Below are positions 11,049 through 22,145 of a stretch of 64,000 nucleotides of DNA, piece after piece. The stretch spans positions 12,896,001 to 12,960,000 of the forward strand of contig CM106586.1 of NCBI GenBank assembly GCA_048013815.1, read 5' to 3'. Position numbers and translations under genes: made by a program. A model generated the notes under the pieces. The model was not told the origin of the DNA. It saw only the letters and a program-made list of their open reading frames with translations, and did not search any database. This DNA is from Setoptus koraiensis. Lineage: Eukaryota > Arthropoda. Within the stretch, counting starts at the first letter, position 1; each line of letters opens with the position of its first letter.

Positions 11049-12827
11049 ATGTGCGGCATATTCGCACTTATATATTACGGAGAGACCGAAACGAAAAGAG
11101 AATTACTCACTGATCAACAATTACAATGGATATCATCATTTATTGATGCGCGTGGGCCCGATTACAAATCCCGCTCTATCGATGTGAATCTTGAATCAGT
11201 ATCTTTTGTGTTCAAGGCATCAGTGTTGCATCTCAGAGGGAGAGAAATCTGTATACAACCTGTTGTAGATAGCCAATCAAATGTGCTTCTATTCAATGGT
11301 GAAATATATGAGTTCTCAATCGATGCAAACATCGATGATGTCCCCGAACTACTCTCCGATACGCAACATCTCATGAGATTGTTGTCTAAAGCTAATGATC
11401 ATGATGAAATTCTGAATGTTTTCAGTAGCATAATAGGACCGTTTGCAGTAATTTTCTGGCACCATTATACCAAGACACTTTATTTTGCCAGAGATGTTTT
11501 TGGGCGCAGGAGTCTTTGTATACACAATGATCCACTTAAGAGAATGGTAGTCATCTCGTCAGTGGCGCCCGTGTCAGATTTGAATTGGACCGAAGTGACG
11601 GCAAATGGTGTTCATCACTTCAATTTTCACCAGAGAATAGATGACGTTAAGTTGCATCGGACCAATCTATGGGATCTGGATAAGATATATCCCAGAACAG
11701 ACAAGTGTGTCGACATGAACGGTCCCATGTGCATGAGTGATCGCAGTATTGAAGTTCCTCTCAGATGTAAATTAAAGAGCCATGAACGAACTGACCTCTC
11801 ATACCATGACGAAAATTCGAAGCTTGCTGATGAAGAGAGAAAACTTTTACTGCAATTTGACCGCGTTCTGCACCAGTCATTGGAAAGAAGAATCTCAAAA
11901 GGTAAAGAGTTACTATGCCAGGATTGTAAATTAACTAAATCGGCTTTGTGCAATCACAGTAGTGTCGCGATAGCATTCTCGGGTGGTATAGATTCTACAG
12001 TCTTGGCATTGACTGCCTCTGATCACATACTCAAGCATCAATCAATTGACTTGTTAAATCTGGCTTTTGGCCCTGATGCACCAGACAGACTTACTGCTGC
12101 CTCGGCTTTTTTAGAATTAGTCAAAATAAAACCAGAAAGAAGATGGAATTTGATTTGTATAGATGTCACCAAAGAAGAGCTAGAGCAAGATAGAAGGTGC
12201 CGCATAAAGTATCTTATAGCTCCTTTGAACACTGTTATAGATGATAGTATCGGTTGTGCATTGTGGTATATCTCGAAAGGCTTAGGAAGAAAATTTTCAT
12301 TTGATAGCCATACCATTGATTTGTCGGAGCTCACACAGGAGCTCCATAGTCACATAGTTTATGATCCCAGCAAGATCAATCTATATCGTTGTCCAGCCAT
12401 AATTCTCATTGTCGGTATGGGCATCGATGAGCAGCTTGGGGGCTATTCCACTCATAGGTCTGCTTGGGCGTCAGGGGGCTCTGTTGCCCTGCACAACGAA
12501 ATTTCATTCCAAATGAGGAGACTCTCAACCCGGAATCTAGGGAGAGACGATAGGGTAGGGGGCGATCATGGGCGTGACATTAAAAGTCCTTTTCTAGATG
12601 AGATTTTGATTGATTATCTCAATCAGCTTCCAATAAGTGTTAAAATGAAACTGAATCTTCCGGCTGGAGTAGGTGACAAAATCTTATTACGTCGTTACGC
12701 AAAATTAGTTCTAGGATTGATAGGCTCTTCGAACAACTTGAAACGGGCAATGCAATTTGGCACTCGCATAGCTAAGTTGGAAAACAAGAAAGAATTAGGA
12801 CATGAAATTTGTGACAGACTGTTGTAA
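11049..12827 (+). CDS. ASNSD1: Asparagine synthetase domain-containing protein 1, intronless
   Basis: Relative of glutamine-dependent asparagine synthetase; the cellular function of the ASNSD1 family is poorly defined. Single exon, 592 residues, against about 640 in human. Seen: MCGIFALI with the Cys2 nucleophile of a class II glutamine amidotransferase, RGPDYKS, LLFNGEIYEF and FARDVFGRRSL in the first half; then the ATP-pyrophosphatase loop SGGIDST (311-317), LAFGPDAPDR, the conserved GMGIDEQLGGYSTHR and KSPFLDE. An Asp/Glu/Lys-rich linker sits between the two halves. AATAAA at 13008-13013 is a likely poly(A) signal. A decayed copy of the 3' part lies about 3 kb downstream. No prefoldin-like upstream ORF, as known for mammalian ASNSD1, was seen. 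Confidence 0.93.
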   Translation: MCGIFALIYYGETETKRELLTDQQLQWISSFIDARGPDYKSRSIDVNLESVSFVFKASVLHLRGREICIQPVVDSQSNVLLFNGEIYEFSIDANIDDVPELLSDTQHLMRLLSKANDHDEILNVFSSIIGPFAVIFWHHYTKTLYFARDVFGRRSLCIHNDPLKRMVVISSVAPVSDLNWTEVTANGVHHFNFHQRIDDVKLHRTNLWDLDKIYPRTDKCVDMNGPMCMSDRSIEVPLRCKLKSHERTDLSYHDENSKLADEERKLLLQFDRVLHQSLERRISKGKELLCQDCKLTKSALCNHSSVAIAFSGGIDSTVLALTASDHILKHQSIDLLNLAFGPDAPDRLTAASAFLELVKIKPERRWNLICIDVTKEELEQDRRCRIKYLIAPLNTVIDDSIGCALWYISKGLGRKFSFDSHTIDLSELTQELHSHIVYDPSKINLYRCPAIILIVGMGIDEQLGGYSTHRSAWASGGSVALHNEISFQMRRLSTRNLGRDDRVGGDHGRDIKSPFLDEILIDYLNQLPISVKMKLNLPAGVGDKILLRRYAKLVLGLIGSSNNLKRAMQFGTRIAKLENKKELGHEICDRLL

Positions 12828-15800
12828 GCTTTTTTAATATGATGCAACAAAATATTTAGAGGGAATATCCTCGGATGTATATATAATCTATATTAGTCTG
12901 CTAAACTACAAGTATAAGCTTGATAATCAACTCGTCATTAAGAACACTGTCATATTATTTGCGTCTTGTGTTGTGAATGATTAGGAAAATACATCAAAAT
13001 TGACTTAAATAAAAGAGGCTTCGAGATGATTCCCTTGAATTTTATTGCAAACAGTTTGGTTCAATCGAGTGCAGCTCATTTTTTATACGCTATCGTTGTT
13101 GTCTGATTAGTCGAATGCAGGCCGGAAATAAATTAGTGACATGGTCACAATAACAATCTTCAAGAATATAGATTGGTAATTGCTGCTGTCCACTTTAATC
13201 GAATGAATATTACATCGAGATTCCTGTGAATGTGGTTATCAACTTTCTCTCGCTACTTGCCATTCCGATCAATTATTGCAATCGGAGCGAAGTTCTAGTT
13301 GAATATCCTATTTTATGCTCAAATCGCAGCTAAAACAGTTTGGAGTTCCGAATCGCACTACTATCTCAAATTCGAATCGTCATTCGGCATATGGAAAACC
13401 TGACAGTATGGTTATCCGAAGAGATGTCATGATGTCAATATTGAGTTGTTATCACGACATCCAGTTATCACCACAACACAATGAGATGCGACGTTCTCTT
13501 GGAACAATCATTTGTGACTTGTGGAACTTAAGAAGTAGCAAATAAAATTCTGGTGATTTTATAACATCTGTGGTTAAGGCTAGAGATTATGGGACATCTC
13601 AGAATAGTAGCTATGGTGGATTTCTTGGACGTCCAAGCTCCAGATATCCTAGACTCTCTGATGCCTTAACTAAGGAATGAATAAAAGTTTTGCTGACCAA
13701 TGTGAGCGATGACAATTCACACTGGCCGAACTATTCTGATGTGAACAGATCAAGAAGAAAAAATTTATATTATCCGACATTACTATATTATCGGACATGC
13801 TTATTGGAAATATGTATAGTGGCCTCACTGATCAATTCAAGATTGACCTCGTTAATTCACCACTCGCATAGTACGAAACCTGAGTTTGCTTCAAGACACA
13901 CATCCGTCAGTTTGAGAGCGACTAAACAAGAAAACAGAGACTCTTCGACATTGTATGATTATGAGGACGGAATGAACGAATCTTACCGAAACGAAGTTCG
14001 CTCCGCAAATTGCAGCACCTGAAACGTTCACTGAAGAGCGGTTTTTTCACTGGAAACATTGAGATTTAATGTGATAAATATCAAAGGCAGCCAGCCTTAA
14101 TTCGTGAAGCAATCCTATCGAGACAACCCTATAGAGGACGCCCCTTGGAGCCACTCTATTCTCTCTATCAAAGCTACCGATAAGGTTGTGTCGGAAATTG
14201 ATTATTCCTTGAATGAATATAGCTCAGATGATTGGCATCAATCAAACTATTTGACTTATAACATTGGTGCGGTACGGATGAGGTAATTGATGACCGGATG
14301 CACAGATTACGAAATACACAAACTGCATCATATGCATGTACAAGTATACAACTTAGCACCATAGTTCCGTTGGAGGTATACGTTGGGAATGCTTTCAACG
14401 ACCCAACAACCTTTTCATAATTTTCTTCCTTCTTAATCTAAGGACCTATTAACGATGGTTTAGGCTACGGGTGGCATACCAATAACATGTCTAGAACAGC
14501 TCATTGCGCTTATCAATTCAATAATCTTAATCATATGAGTTCAATTAGTTGATTCGAGAGACGAATTATCCCGGCTGTGGTCTTAACTCGAACTTTGGCT
14601 TAAAGATAATCAATATTCGAGTTGAAAAGAAAGTTCGTACGCAAAGAATGACAACAACAAAATTGTACATGAGGATGTATTAAACTTATCATCATAGTCA
14701 TAGTGAACATGAGGGTAAAAGATGAACAACTAAGAGATGAGATTGGGATGTCATGTCAAGCCACACAATGCATTACGGCGCGGTGCCATCTTGAATGATA
14801 TGAAGAGCCATCATGATACAAGTCATTTGATTATAAGCAATTACGAAACAGACAAGGTTTGTGTGGAGAAAAATTACGGTTATGTTGAAACAATCACCAC
14901 ACTGGGCACCTTAATAATCACAAACCCATTTATTCCTCACCTGTTCGAATCCCGAGATAACAGAGAAACAGATCTCAACAACAACAATCGCAGGGGAGGG
15001 AGTATCTAAAGCTCGTTGCTTGACCGGAACTACCGGCTCATTTTATCCACTTGCGTCGCAGACGATCGCTCGTGTACATAGCAATCAATGACTGATTGGC
15101 AGCCCTGTGGCTGAACTATTCATTAATGATACTGCCTCTTGAGAATTGGAGAGCTTACAGTTGTACTCAACAGTGAACACCCCGCATTCATAAGATCAAT
15201 CATGATTCGAATTGAATAAGTTTGTTGTATGGAAGATTGGCGTATAAATCATTTAATCAGAAATACTTTGAGGGTTACTTTTCAGGAGAGAAATCGTCAA
15301 ATGATGAAACCGTCACCTCTATTCCATCTAAATGAAAATTAGTATAACAGGGATTTAGTTGAGGAACGCGATATCTCCAGAAAAGATTCTCACTGAAGGC
15401 CCAACAGACGAAGGTCATGATTTAATAAAATTGTCTTTGCGCTCAAATTTTAAGTGAAGGGTTTCTTCGATTTTTCCTACAACACTGAGAACTTCATTTA
15501 ATATTTCTCTCGCGTGGGAGACAAAACCTCTCACAAGCCTCGAGTAAAGATGTCGCAAGAAAATCCGCCTTTAAATTAGCAACCTTGGGTGGTGATGCAA
15601 ATCATAGCAATAGAATTGTTATGACAATCACCAGTACAACAGGTGAGCTGTCGTACCGTGCGCTATAAACATACTCATGAATAAATTTGCCTTTTCTGCA
15701 ATCTCGAGGAAGCTTTATAGACTACAAGGAAAAAAAACTTATCCTGAAATCACCCAAATCGATTACTTGAAGTATTTACAATCCTAATAAAGGTGCAATA

Positions 15801-15829
15801 GCTTTTTCGTATTGTATGAATTCTAAGGT
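12828..15829. other. 3 kb without a recognised gene after ASNSD1
   Basis: Begins with the ASNSD1 3' UTR. Several moderate plus-strand frames follow (13315-13545 from an ATG, 13690-14022, 14104-14286, 14737-15009), none with a motif I know. The 76-codon frame at 13315 is followed at once by AATAAA and could be a small or terminal exon, but nothing supports it beyond that. Because a degenerate ASNSD1 copy follows, part of this block may be intergenic DNA from the same old duplication. Confidence 0.35.
13008..13013 (+). promoter_or_regulatory. Poly(A) signal of ASNSD1
   Basis: AATAAA about 180 nt after the ASNSD1 stop. Confidence 0.55.
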
Positions 15830-16240
15830 CGTAGCTCCAATCGCCTCCGATCACATACTGTGACATCTAGCTTTTGGCCCTGAACCATCAGGCAAACTCT
15901 CTGCGCTATTATGGCCGAAATCAACGAGGATCTCAGAGAAGATGGAATCTGATTAGGGGGAAAAGGAAGGATTGGGGCACGAGATTTGCTACCGACTGTT
16001 GCAAGCTGCGGTCTGAATTAATTAAAAGGGATCTCTTCGGGTGTGTGTCTCAGTACGAAGCCTCTAAAAGATTCGGAGCTCTCTGCAAAACTATTAGTTA
16101 GATGTTCAGTTCATTTTCTGAGAACACATTTGTATGGTTTGCGGCTCGTGTTATGCTCGAAGCACGCAAATAGTTCAAAATTGACTTGAACGAAAAATGC
16201 TTCCTTCGGGTTTTAATCCTAGTGGTTTGGGTCTATCAGG
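15830..16240 (+). pseudogene. Decayed partial copy of ASNSD1 including its 3' flank
   Basis: Short blocks match ASNSD1 in the same order: CTCCGATCACATACT against CTCTGATCACATACT at 12018, CTTTTGGCCCTGA, AGAAGATGGAATCTGATT, then GAGATTTGCTACCGACTGTTG against GAAATTTGTGACAGACTGTTG at the ASNSD1 stop. Similarity continues past the stop: GAACACATTTGTATGGTTTGCGGCTCGTG and AAAATTGACTTGAACGAAAAATGCTTC parallel 12940-13025. Because non-coding 3' flank is included, this is a genomic duplication, not a retrocopy. Most of the middle of the gene is missing and no long frame remains. Confidence 0.8.
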
Positions 16241-16985
16241 TCAAGCCAATTCTTATTGGAATCGCTTATTCTGATCTAGATGAGAATATACTATGAGGCG
16301 TCTTGTCATCTAAACTGGCTTATAATAGAAGTTTGCGGAGGGAAGCCAAGTGATATCATGAGCGAATCAGTCATAGATGCAAATTTTCGAATTTTTTCTC
16401 CCACTGGCAGCATGAAGTTGTGCCGCACAGTAAACAATTGCTCAAATGTGAGGTACTACATAAACACACAAACAAACAGACAGACGGACAATGAAGAGAC
16501 GAACTAACACAAACGCAGGGATCATTCCCGACTCGGGGAATCCCGAGGGATGCAGAGCAACCGAACACACACACACACAATCTAACACACAAACTAGCGC
16601 ACAAATATACTCGAATTGACAGACAGGCAAACCATGAGAAGAAGCGAGCAGATCCAAGCATCACCGATATCCATGGCTGCTCTAACGAGTTTTGTGAGCG
16701 TCCGTGAGAGGGGCTCCAACTGCTATCCTCGAAAGCCCGATGAGCGGACGCGAGACAAGCTTTCGTTTCATGTGTGTTCGGTGTATTCTGGCTCGTCTGA
16801 TGAATCGTGTGTGTGTGATGGAAAGAGTTGAAACATTTATTGGAACACTCCAGGCTTGGACGTGTACTTGAGGGCGATGCAAGCACCTCTCGCGGCAATC
16901 GCTCAACTATTCTTGAAGACACAATATAATGTATGTAACATAAACACACACGACGAAAAACACACGCACAAATACACACACAAAT

Positions 16986-17019
<34 letters not shown>

Positions 17020-17586
17020 TCACACACACATAGACATATAGAGAGCGAGAGAGAGAAAGAGAGAGAGACACACACATTGACGCAGATAAAGAGAGCGATG
17101 GACAAGCGTCGAATTATAGATTCAACGACGCTGAACGCTCGCAAAAGTGTATGCTGCTGATGATGACGACCACCTCTTTATCAACTCACTCCTTGGTAAG
17201 GCCATTGGGCAATTCATTGTTGGTTTTAATCATCATCATCAACTGGACATTATGATTACAATCATTAATTGAAATAATCGTTATTATTATTATTATTATG
17301 CCAAATATTGGACGAACACAGCATTAGCCAACGTGATGATGCCATCTTATAAACGGAATTGATGCGCTCCATTGCAATGACTAGCATTATTAATATTAAA
17401 GCTCTTGATGAATATATTAACAACAAAACAACAGGCAAGAAAATCGTCGTCAACAACAACATAATTATCATTACTACTGTACAACAATATATTATTACTC
17501 GTAATATATGCTGATAGCATTTTAACAACAATTGTTATTGTTTAACCATAGTATCACATCGGTCAATACCACTAACAACTGTACAG
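16241..17586. other. Intergenic upstream of scribbler, with microsatellites
   Basis: No gene recognised. Contains the CA-rich and GA-rich tract listed separately and, near 17281-17300, (TTA)n. The long minus-strand frame at 16371-17144 is the translation of the (CA)n tract. Confidence 0.45.
16945..17075. repeat. Compound microsatellite (CA)n then (GA)n
   Basis: Interrupted CA repeats from about 16945 with the purest run near 16988-17016, then GAGAGA from about 17041 to 17068. A smaller CA run is at about 16564-16580. Confidence 0.9.
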
Positions 17587-20500
17587 ATGAATGTGCATGA
17601 GCCCACAGCAGCGACAGCAGCAACAACAGCTATTAGCCGAACACAAACAGAGGAGGCTAATATAAGTTCAACGTCCACCTCTGCTGCAAGCGAAGATATT
17701 GATGAAGATTTCGAGAAACTGGACCAAAATTTTCAAGTTGATGGAATTGAACACTTATTAGGTGGCCTCGAAAAGGACATCGAGAACCTAGGGGAGGGAT
17801 CTGCGTCTAGTGGTTCAAAGCCCTCGTCACCGGATAAATTACTAACTCATGGAGTTGATTCAAAACAGGGTGCTTCAGCAACCTTTTTATCTAACACACT
17901 TTCAACAACGGCACCAACTTCATCATTTTTCAAGTCAGCCACCAATATTACCCCGTCCTCAACAAAGAACGCAGCTACATCATCTACTACAGGCACAATA
18001 AACTCTTCTAGCGGTAGTACTAATAGTGGTACTAACTCGGTCTCTAGAATCTTTGATAGCCACAACAATCAAATACAATCTCATCAGAGGAAGCAAATTT
18101 TTAGTTCTACTGACCCGACACACAAATCTGTAGCCACTGATCTACGTTCCAAAACTTATGCAAATTCCAAAGTGGCCACATCTTCAACAGTAAAAGACAA
18201 AAATGACAAAGATATTGCACTCAACGTTGCCTCTACTACTAGGCAATCATCATCTTTGCCATCTCGAACGAGATGTACAGAAGGTGAACGTGAAGGCTTA
18301 AAAATGAAAATTATGAGAGATGTCAAGCCTGGTAAACGGGAGCATAAGATTGTTTCGCCGGATCTCAATAAATTACCAAAAGCTGCATCCAATCCAAATT
18401 GTAACAACAACAAAGGCATCACAACCAACACATCGGATACTAGAGATTTAGGCTCTTTGAGCACCGAGATCTTGCAAGCTAAACCTACGCCTGAAATATC
18501 ACTTAAAGACAATAGTAATATGCCTATCAGCAGGGAGAATAAGATTTCTAATGATAATCCTAAAGTTACTGTGATTGAAAAGAATGGATGCCAGACCTCT
18601 GGCGATAGCAACTTTCTAGCAAGCAGAAAGAAAAATCTTGAGGTAAGTTCACTCATTATCATTCTTACTATTCTAACTTGCGAACGCACTCTGTGTTCCT
18701 CTAATTCATCAGAGGAATTCAATTTTCCGTTCGCACAAATCAACCCAGCATCTCTCCTGTCCGACGTCTCTAGAACAACTAGTTCGTCGATACGAGATTT
18801 TGGAACAAATATCATAACGCTATTCATTTTGTTCATTCATTCACAATTTGTCATTCTTCTTCCAACTACTCTAATAGCTTGTATCGAGCATTTCATCAAC
18901 TAAAGAGTGTGGTACCTCTACTAGTATTGGCACAATAACAGACCCCGATTGCCTTGGCCCTTGTGAGCCTGGAACCAGTGTTACACTCGAAGGTATTGTG
19001 TGGCAAGAAACAGAGGGAGGAATCTTGGTTGTCAACGTAACTTGGAGAGGCAAAACCTATGTAGGGACACTCTTAGATTGCACGAAACATGATTGGGCGC
19101 CTCCGCGCTTGTGTGAGTCTCCAGCAAGTGATATAGATAGCAAAACAAGCAAAAGTGTTCGGACGAAACGGATTGCAACTCGTAGTGTTGGTATGGGACT
19201 TGATGAGAGAGCATTAGTGCAAACAACTGGAAAGTTGCGCAACGGAAAAGGTCGAAGGATCCCTAACCCCAGCGATGGAGGCGCTATCAACAAGCGGCAA
19301 CGAAAATCCTCATCCAAACCATCCGATGCTGACTTCATGAATGAGAGCAGCAACCAAGATCAAGAAACAGCTATGAAAAACGCAACGGTGAATGATGATA
19401 ATGCCATCGAAATGGATGCGATATGCGATGAAAAAGCAGATACCGCTAGTAATGCAGAAGGAATCTCGGAATCTACTATCAATGTCTATAATGGACTAGA
19501 AGCCACTGATGACAAGTCAAAAGAATCGACTCAAGGGAACGCTTCACTTGATGTCAATGATGAATCAAATTTGAATAGCGAAAACACCAAAACCAATCAA
19601 TTGTCTGCTTCTGATTCAACCACTTTCAATAATGGACTTAACGACATTCCAAACTGTGTCTCATCCGAAAAGTCTAATCCAGCTTCTCCTAAGCTCATCA
19701 GTTGTTCAGAACCAAATTGCTCCAAAAAATATCGTGACTCTAATGCCCTTCAATTTCATCAGTCTCATGCTCATGGAGGCTCAGTAGGTGTATTGATTGA
19801 ACCCACTTCAGACGATTCGTCGCATGAAACTCTAGTCCAAGCAAGAATAGATACGAACGAAAGTTCCAGCCTCGACCCAACTACTGACACACAAGAAAAT
19901 AATCAAAAGCCCCCAAATTCAAGTGGGCAACATGTTAAGCAGGATAGCCCAGCCGCTTATTCAGATATATCAGATGTCGAAGATTCAGATCGTACCAACA
20001 CCAACACCAACACCAACACCAAGAACAATCAACAAGAAGACAGGCCGTGCCCAAAACCGAACGCCAATAAGACTCATGATGAAGGAAAAACTTTTTGGGA
20101 TAAAACCTCGGGTAACTCTGCACCCCCTTGCACGATACCGCCTGTGGACGATGACCCTTACATTTATGATGATGCTCCAACTCCCCCTTCAATGAATCCT
20201 TATAATAATGGTAGGAGTATGATGCCAAGTAATGGCAGGAGTATCTTTCAATCCTCTAACATCAACGACAAATATTCAATCGACAGTAAATTACAGCAAC
20301 CGAAACATAGACAAAGTACAAGCACCCCGTCGAACAAGAACTTTCACAACGAAATGCATGAGAACTTTAATCGTCGGAATGACCAGAACTTCACACCTAC
20401 GCAACAGAATATCCATGTTCAGGATAATCATAATCCAACGAGTCTTCCTCACTCTTCTAGTAGTCATAGCAGCCGTAGAGGCAGTTCGAGTGCTAATGTA

Positions 20501-21130
20501 GAATCCAATCAGCCCCATGGCAAACAACATGGAAGTGGTCACTCAAGTAAAAATCCTGATCCCGGTCCTCAACCCCTACCCCCAACTCAAGAAGAAGGAA
20601 TGAAACCTTCCGGAACATCAACAGGACCACCCCCTGCACCACATGCTCATTACTATTTAAATAATGCTTTAAGTTTGAATAACGGCAGTAATTATTATCC
20701 TTATATTGACCCGATGTACACGAATAATTCAATTGCCTTTAGCAGGTTCATGAGATCAACGCTTATGAATTACCCACCAGGTCCGCCAATCACGTCTGCA
20801 AGCCTTGTACCGAGGCTTCCAGGTGGATCACCGCCTACCTATGTTCCTCCATTATTAGGGCCAAATATGGGTCCTGCCATGCCTTCAAATATGCCCCCAT
20901 ACCCGCCACAAACAAGCCCACTGTCACCAGTGGCAGGTCATTCCTCTAGACATTTGAGGCTGCCTGGATCGAGCCCTAATTTGCCAGGTCCCCCCCAACC
21001 AGCAATCGGTCAAGCTGGAATGCCTCATCCACCCCATGGACACCCGGTGAATCCTCTAGGAGCTATGGGTCAACCAGTGCCAAGTCTAGTAGATGAATCC
21101 ATGCGTCAATATAGAAATATTCCTAGATGA
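17587..21130 (+). CDS. sbb: Scribbler/Brakeless (ZNF608/ZNF609 family), two exons
   Basis: Nuclear transcriptional co-regulator; Drosophila scribbler/brakeless acts as a corepressor in axon guidance and patterning. Exons 17587-18642 and 18878-21130, phase 0 at a GTAAGT donor and a pyrimidine-rich acceptor; 1102 residues. The first exon is Ser/Thr/Asn-rich with an acidic helix near the N-terminus (VDGIEHLLGGLEKDIENL). The second starts LVSSISSTKECG and quickly reaches the family core CLGPCEPGTSVTLEGIVWQE, VVNVTWRGKTYVGTLLDCTK and HDWAPPRLCES. A C2H2 finger begins at Cys628 (C-x4-C, then H-x4-H as FHQSHAH). SPAAYSDISDVEDSD is also conserved. The C-terminus is Pro/Asn/Gly-rich. (CCAACA)n near 19998-20025 encodes Thr-Asn repeats. 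AATAAA at 21263-21268 fits the 3' end. Confidence 0.92.
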
Positions 21131-22145
21131 TTGTTGGCTGGCCATACAAACTACTCAATGCTTGTTGAATGTCTAAACGAATGAGTTTTATTTCTAGGAT
21201 CAGTTGACCAAGGTGGAAGATGAAATTTTGGCCCGTCTATTGTGAGCTAATATGTGATGCAAAATAAATATTCGCTATTACAGTAAACATCAAATCGAAA
21301 GAATATTTCGTAGCCGGTTGCATGCAAAAGAATAAGCCTGCTATATCCTACCACAAATTAACAAAAATCAAGAACAGATATAGGACTAAAACAATCATAA
21401 CAACAGATGTGACAATAATGCAGCCTGACATGTATAGAATGAGATGTATATCAACGACACTCAATTGAATGGCGATTAAAACATAAATTCCCCCTGAGTT
21501 GTTGTATAATTTTGTTTTTTGTGTGATTCAACAATGATCATCTCGTACATTCCGCTGCTTGAACGTGACAAGTCAACACACGACCAAGCCAGGTTGATAA
21601 TAATGGTCATACATATTTCTCTTCTCTTAGAGCTTTCTCCGATTGTCACAAGAATAACATATATAATATATCTAATATACGTACGCCATGCTATATCCGA
21701 TAAACGTTTCTCATGATTGTTAGTAGTTCCACTAGACTGGAGTATGATACAGACTCAATCTGCTGCCATTAAATTAGTCAGGCATTTAATGATCTTTGTT
21801 TTGTGTGTACATAAGGATTGCACATGAGGATTGTTCCTTCCTACGCCTACGCTCACGGTGACGCACCTCGAATTTTCCGACCAGCTGACGTGCATATGAT
21901 TAGAATATAGCCGTGATGGTTGAGCCATTGTTTCGATGGTCAGATTATTCTTTATAATGTCCAAAAAACTAAAGATCAATTAGCTAATTTTCATCTGCAG
22001 CATCAATAATGTTGTCACTAACTATATTATTAATATTGTTAAATTAAGAAGAAGAGGAAAAATATAATGGTCAACATTGTCTTTTACCAGAACCCTATCA
22101 ACAACTGACCTTGAATTATCTTCCATATTCCATCCTGATAATCAG
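21131..22145. other. Scribbler 3' UTR and DENND4 upstream region
   Basis: No further gene recognised in 1 kb; AT-rich with short alternating TA stretches near 21657-21680. Confidence 0.45.
21263..21268 (+). promoter_or_regulatory. Poly(A) signal of scribbler
   Basis: AATAAA about 130 nt after the stop codon. Confidence 0.6.

Noticed and set aside
14935-14960. T-loop-like CTGTTCGAATCCCGAG, possible second tRNA
   Set aside because: No acceptor, D or anticodon arm can be built around it.
16371-17144. 257-codon minus-strand frame rich in Cys and Val
   Set aside because: Much of it is the translated (CA)n/(GA)n microsatellite; no conserved motif outside it.
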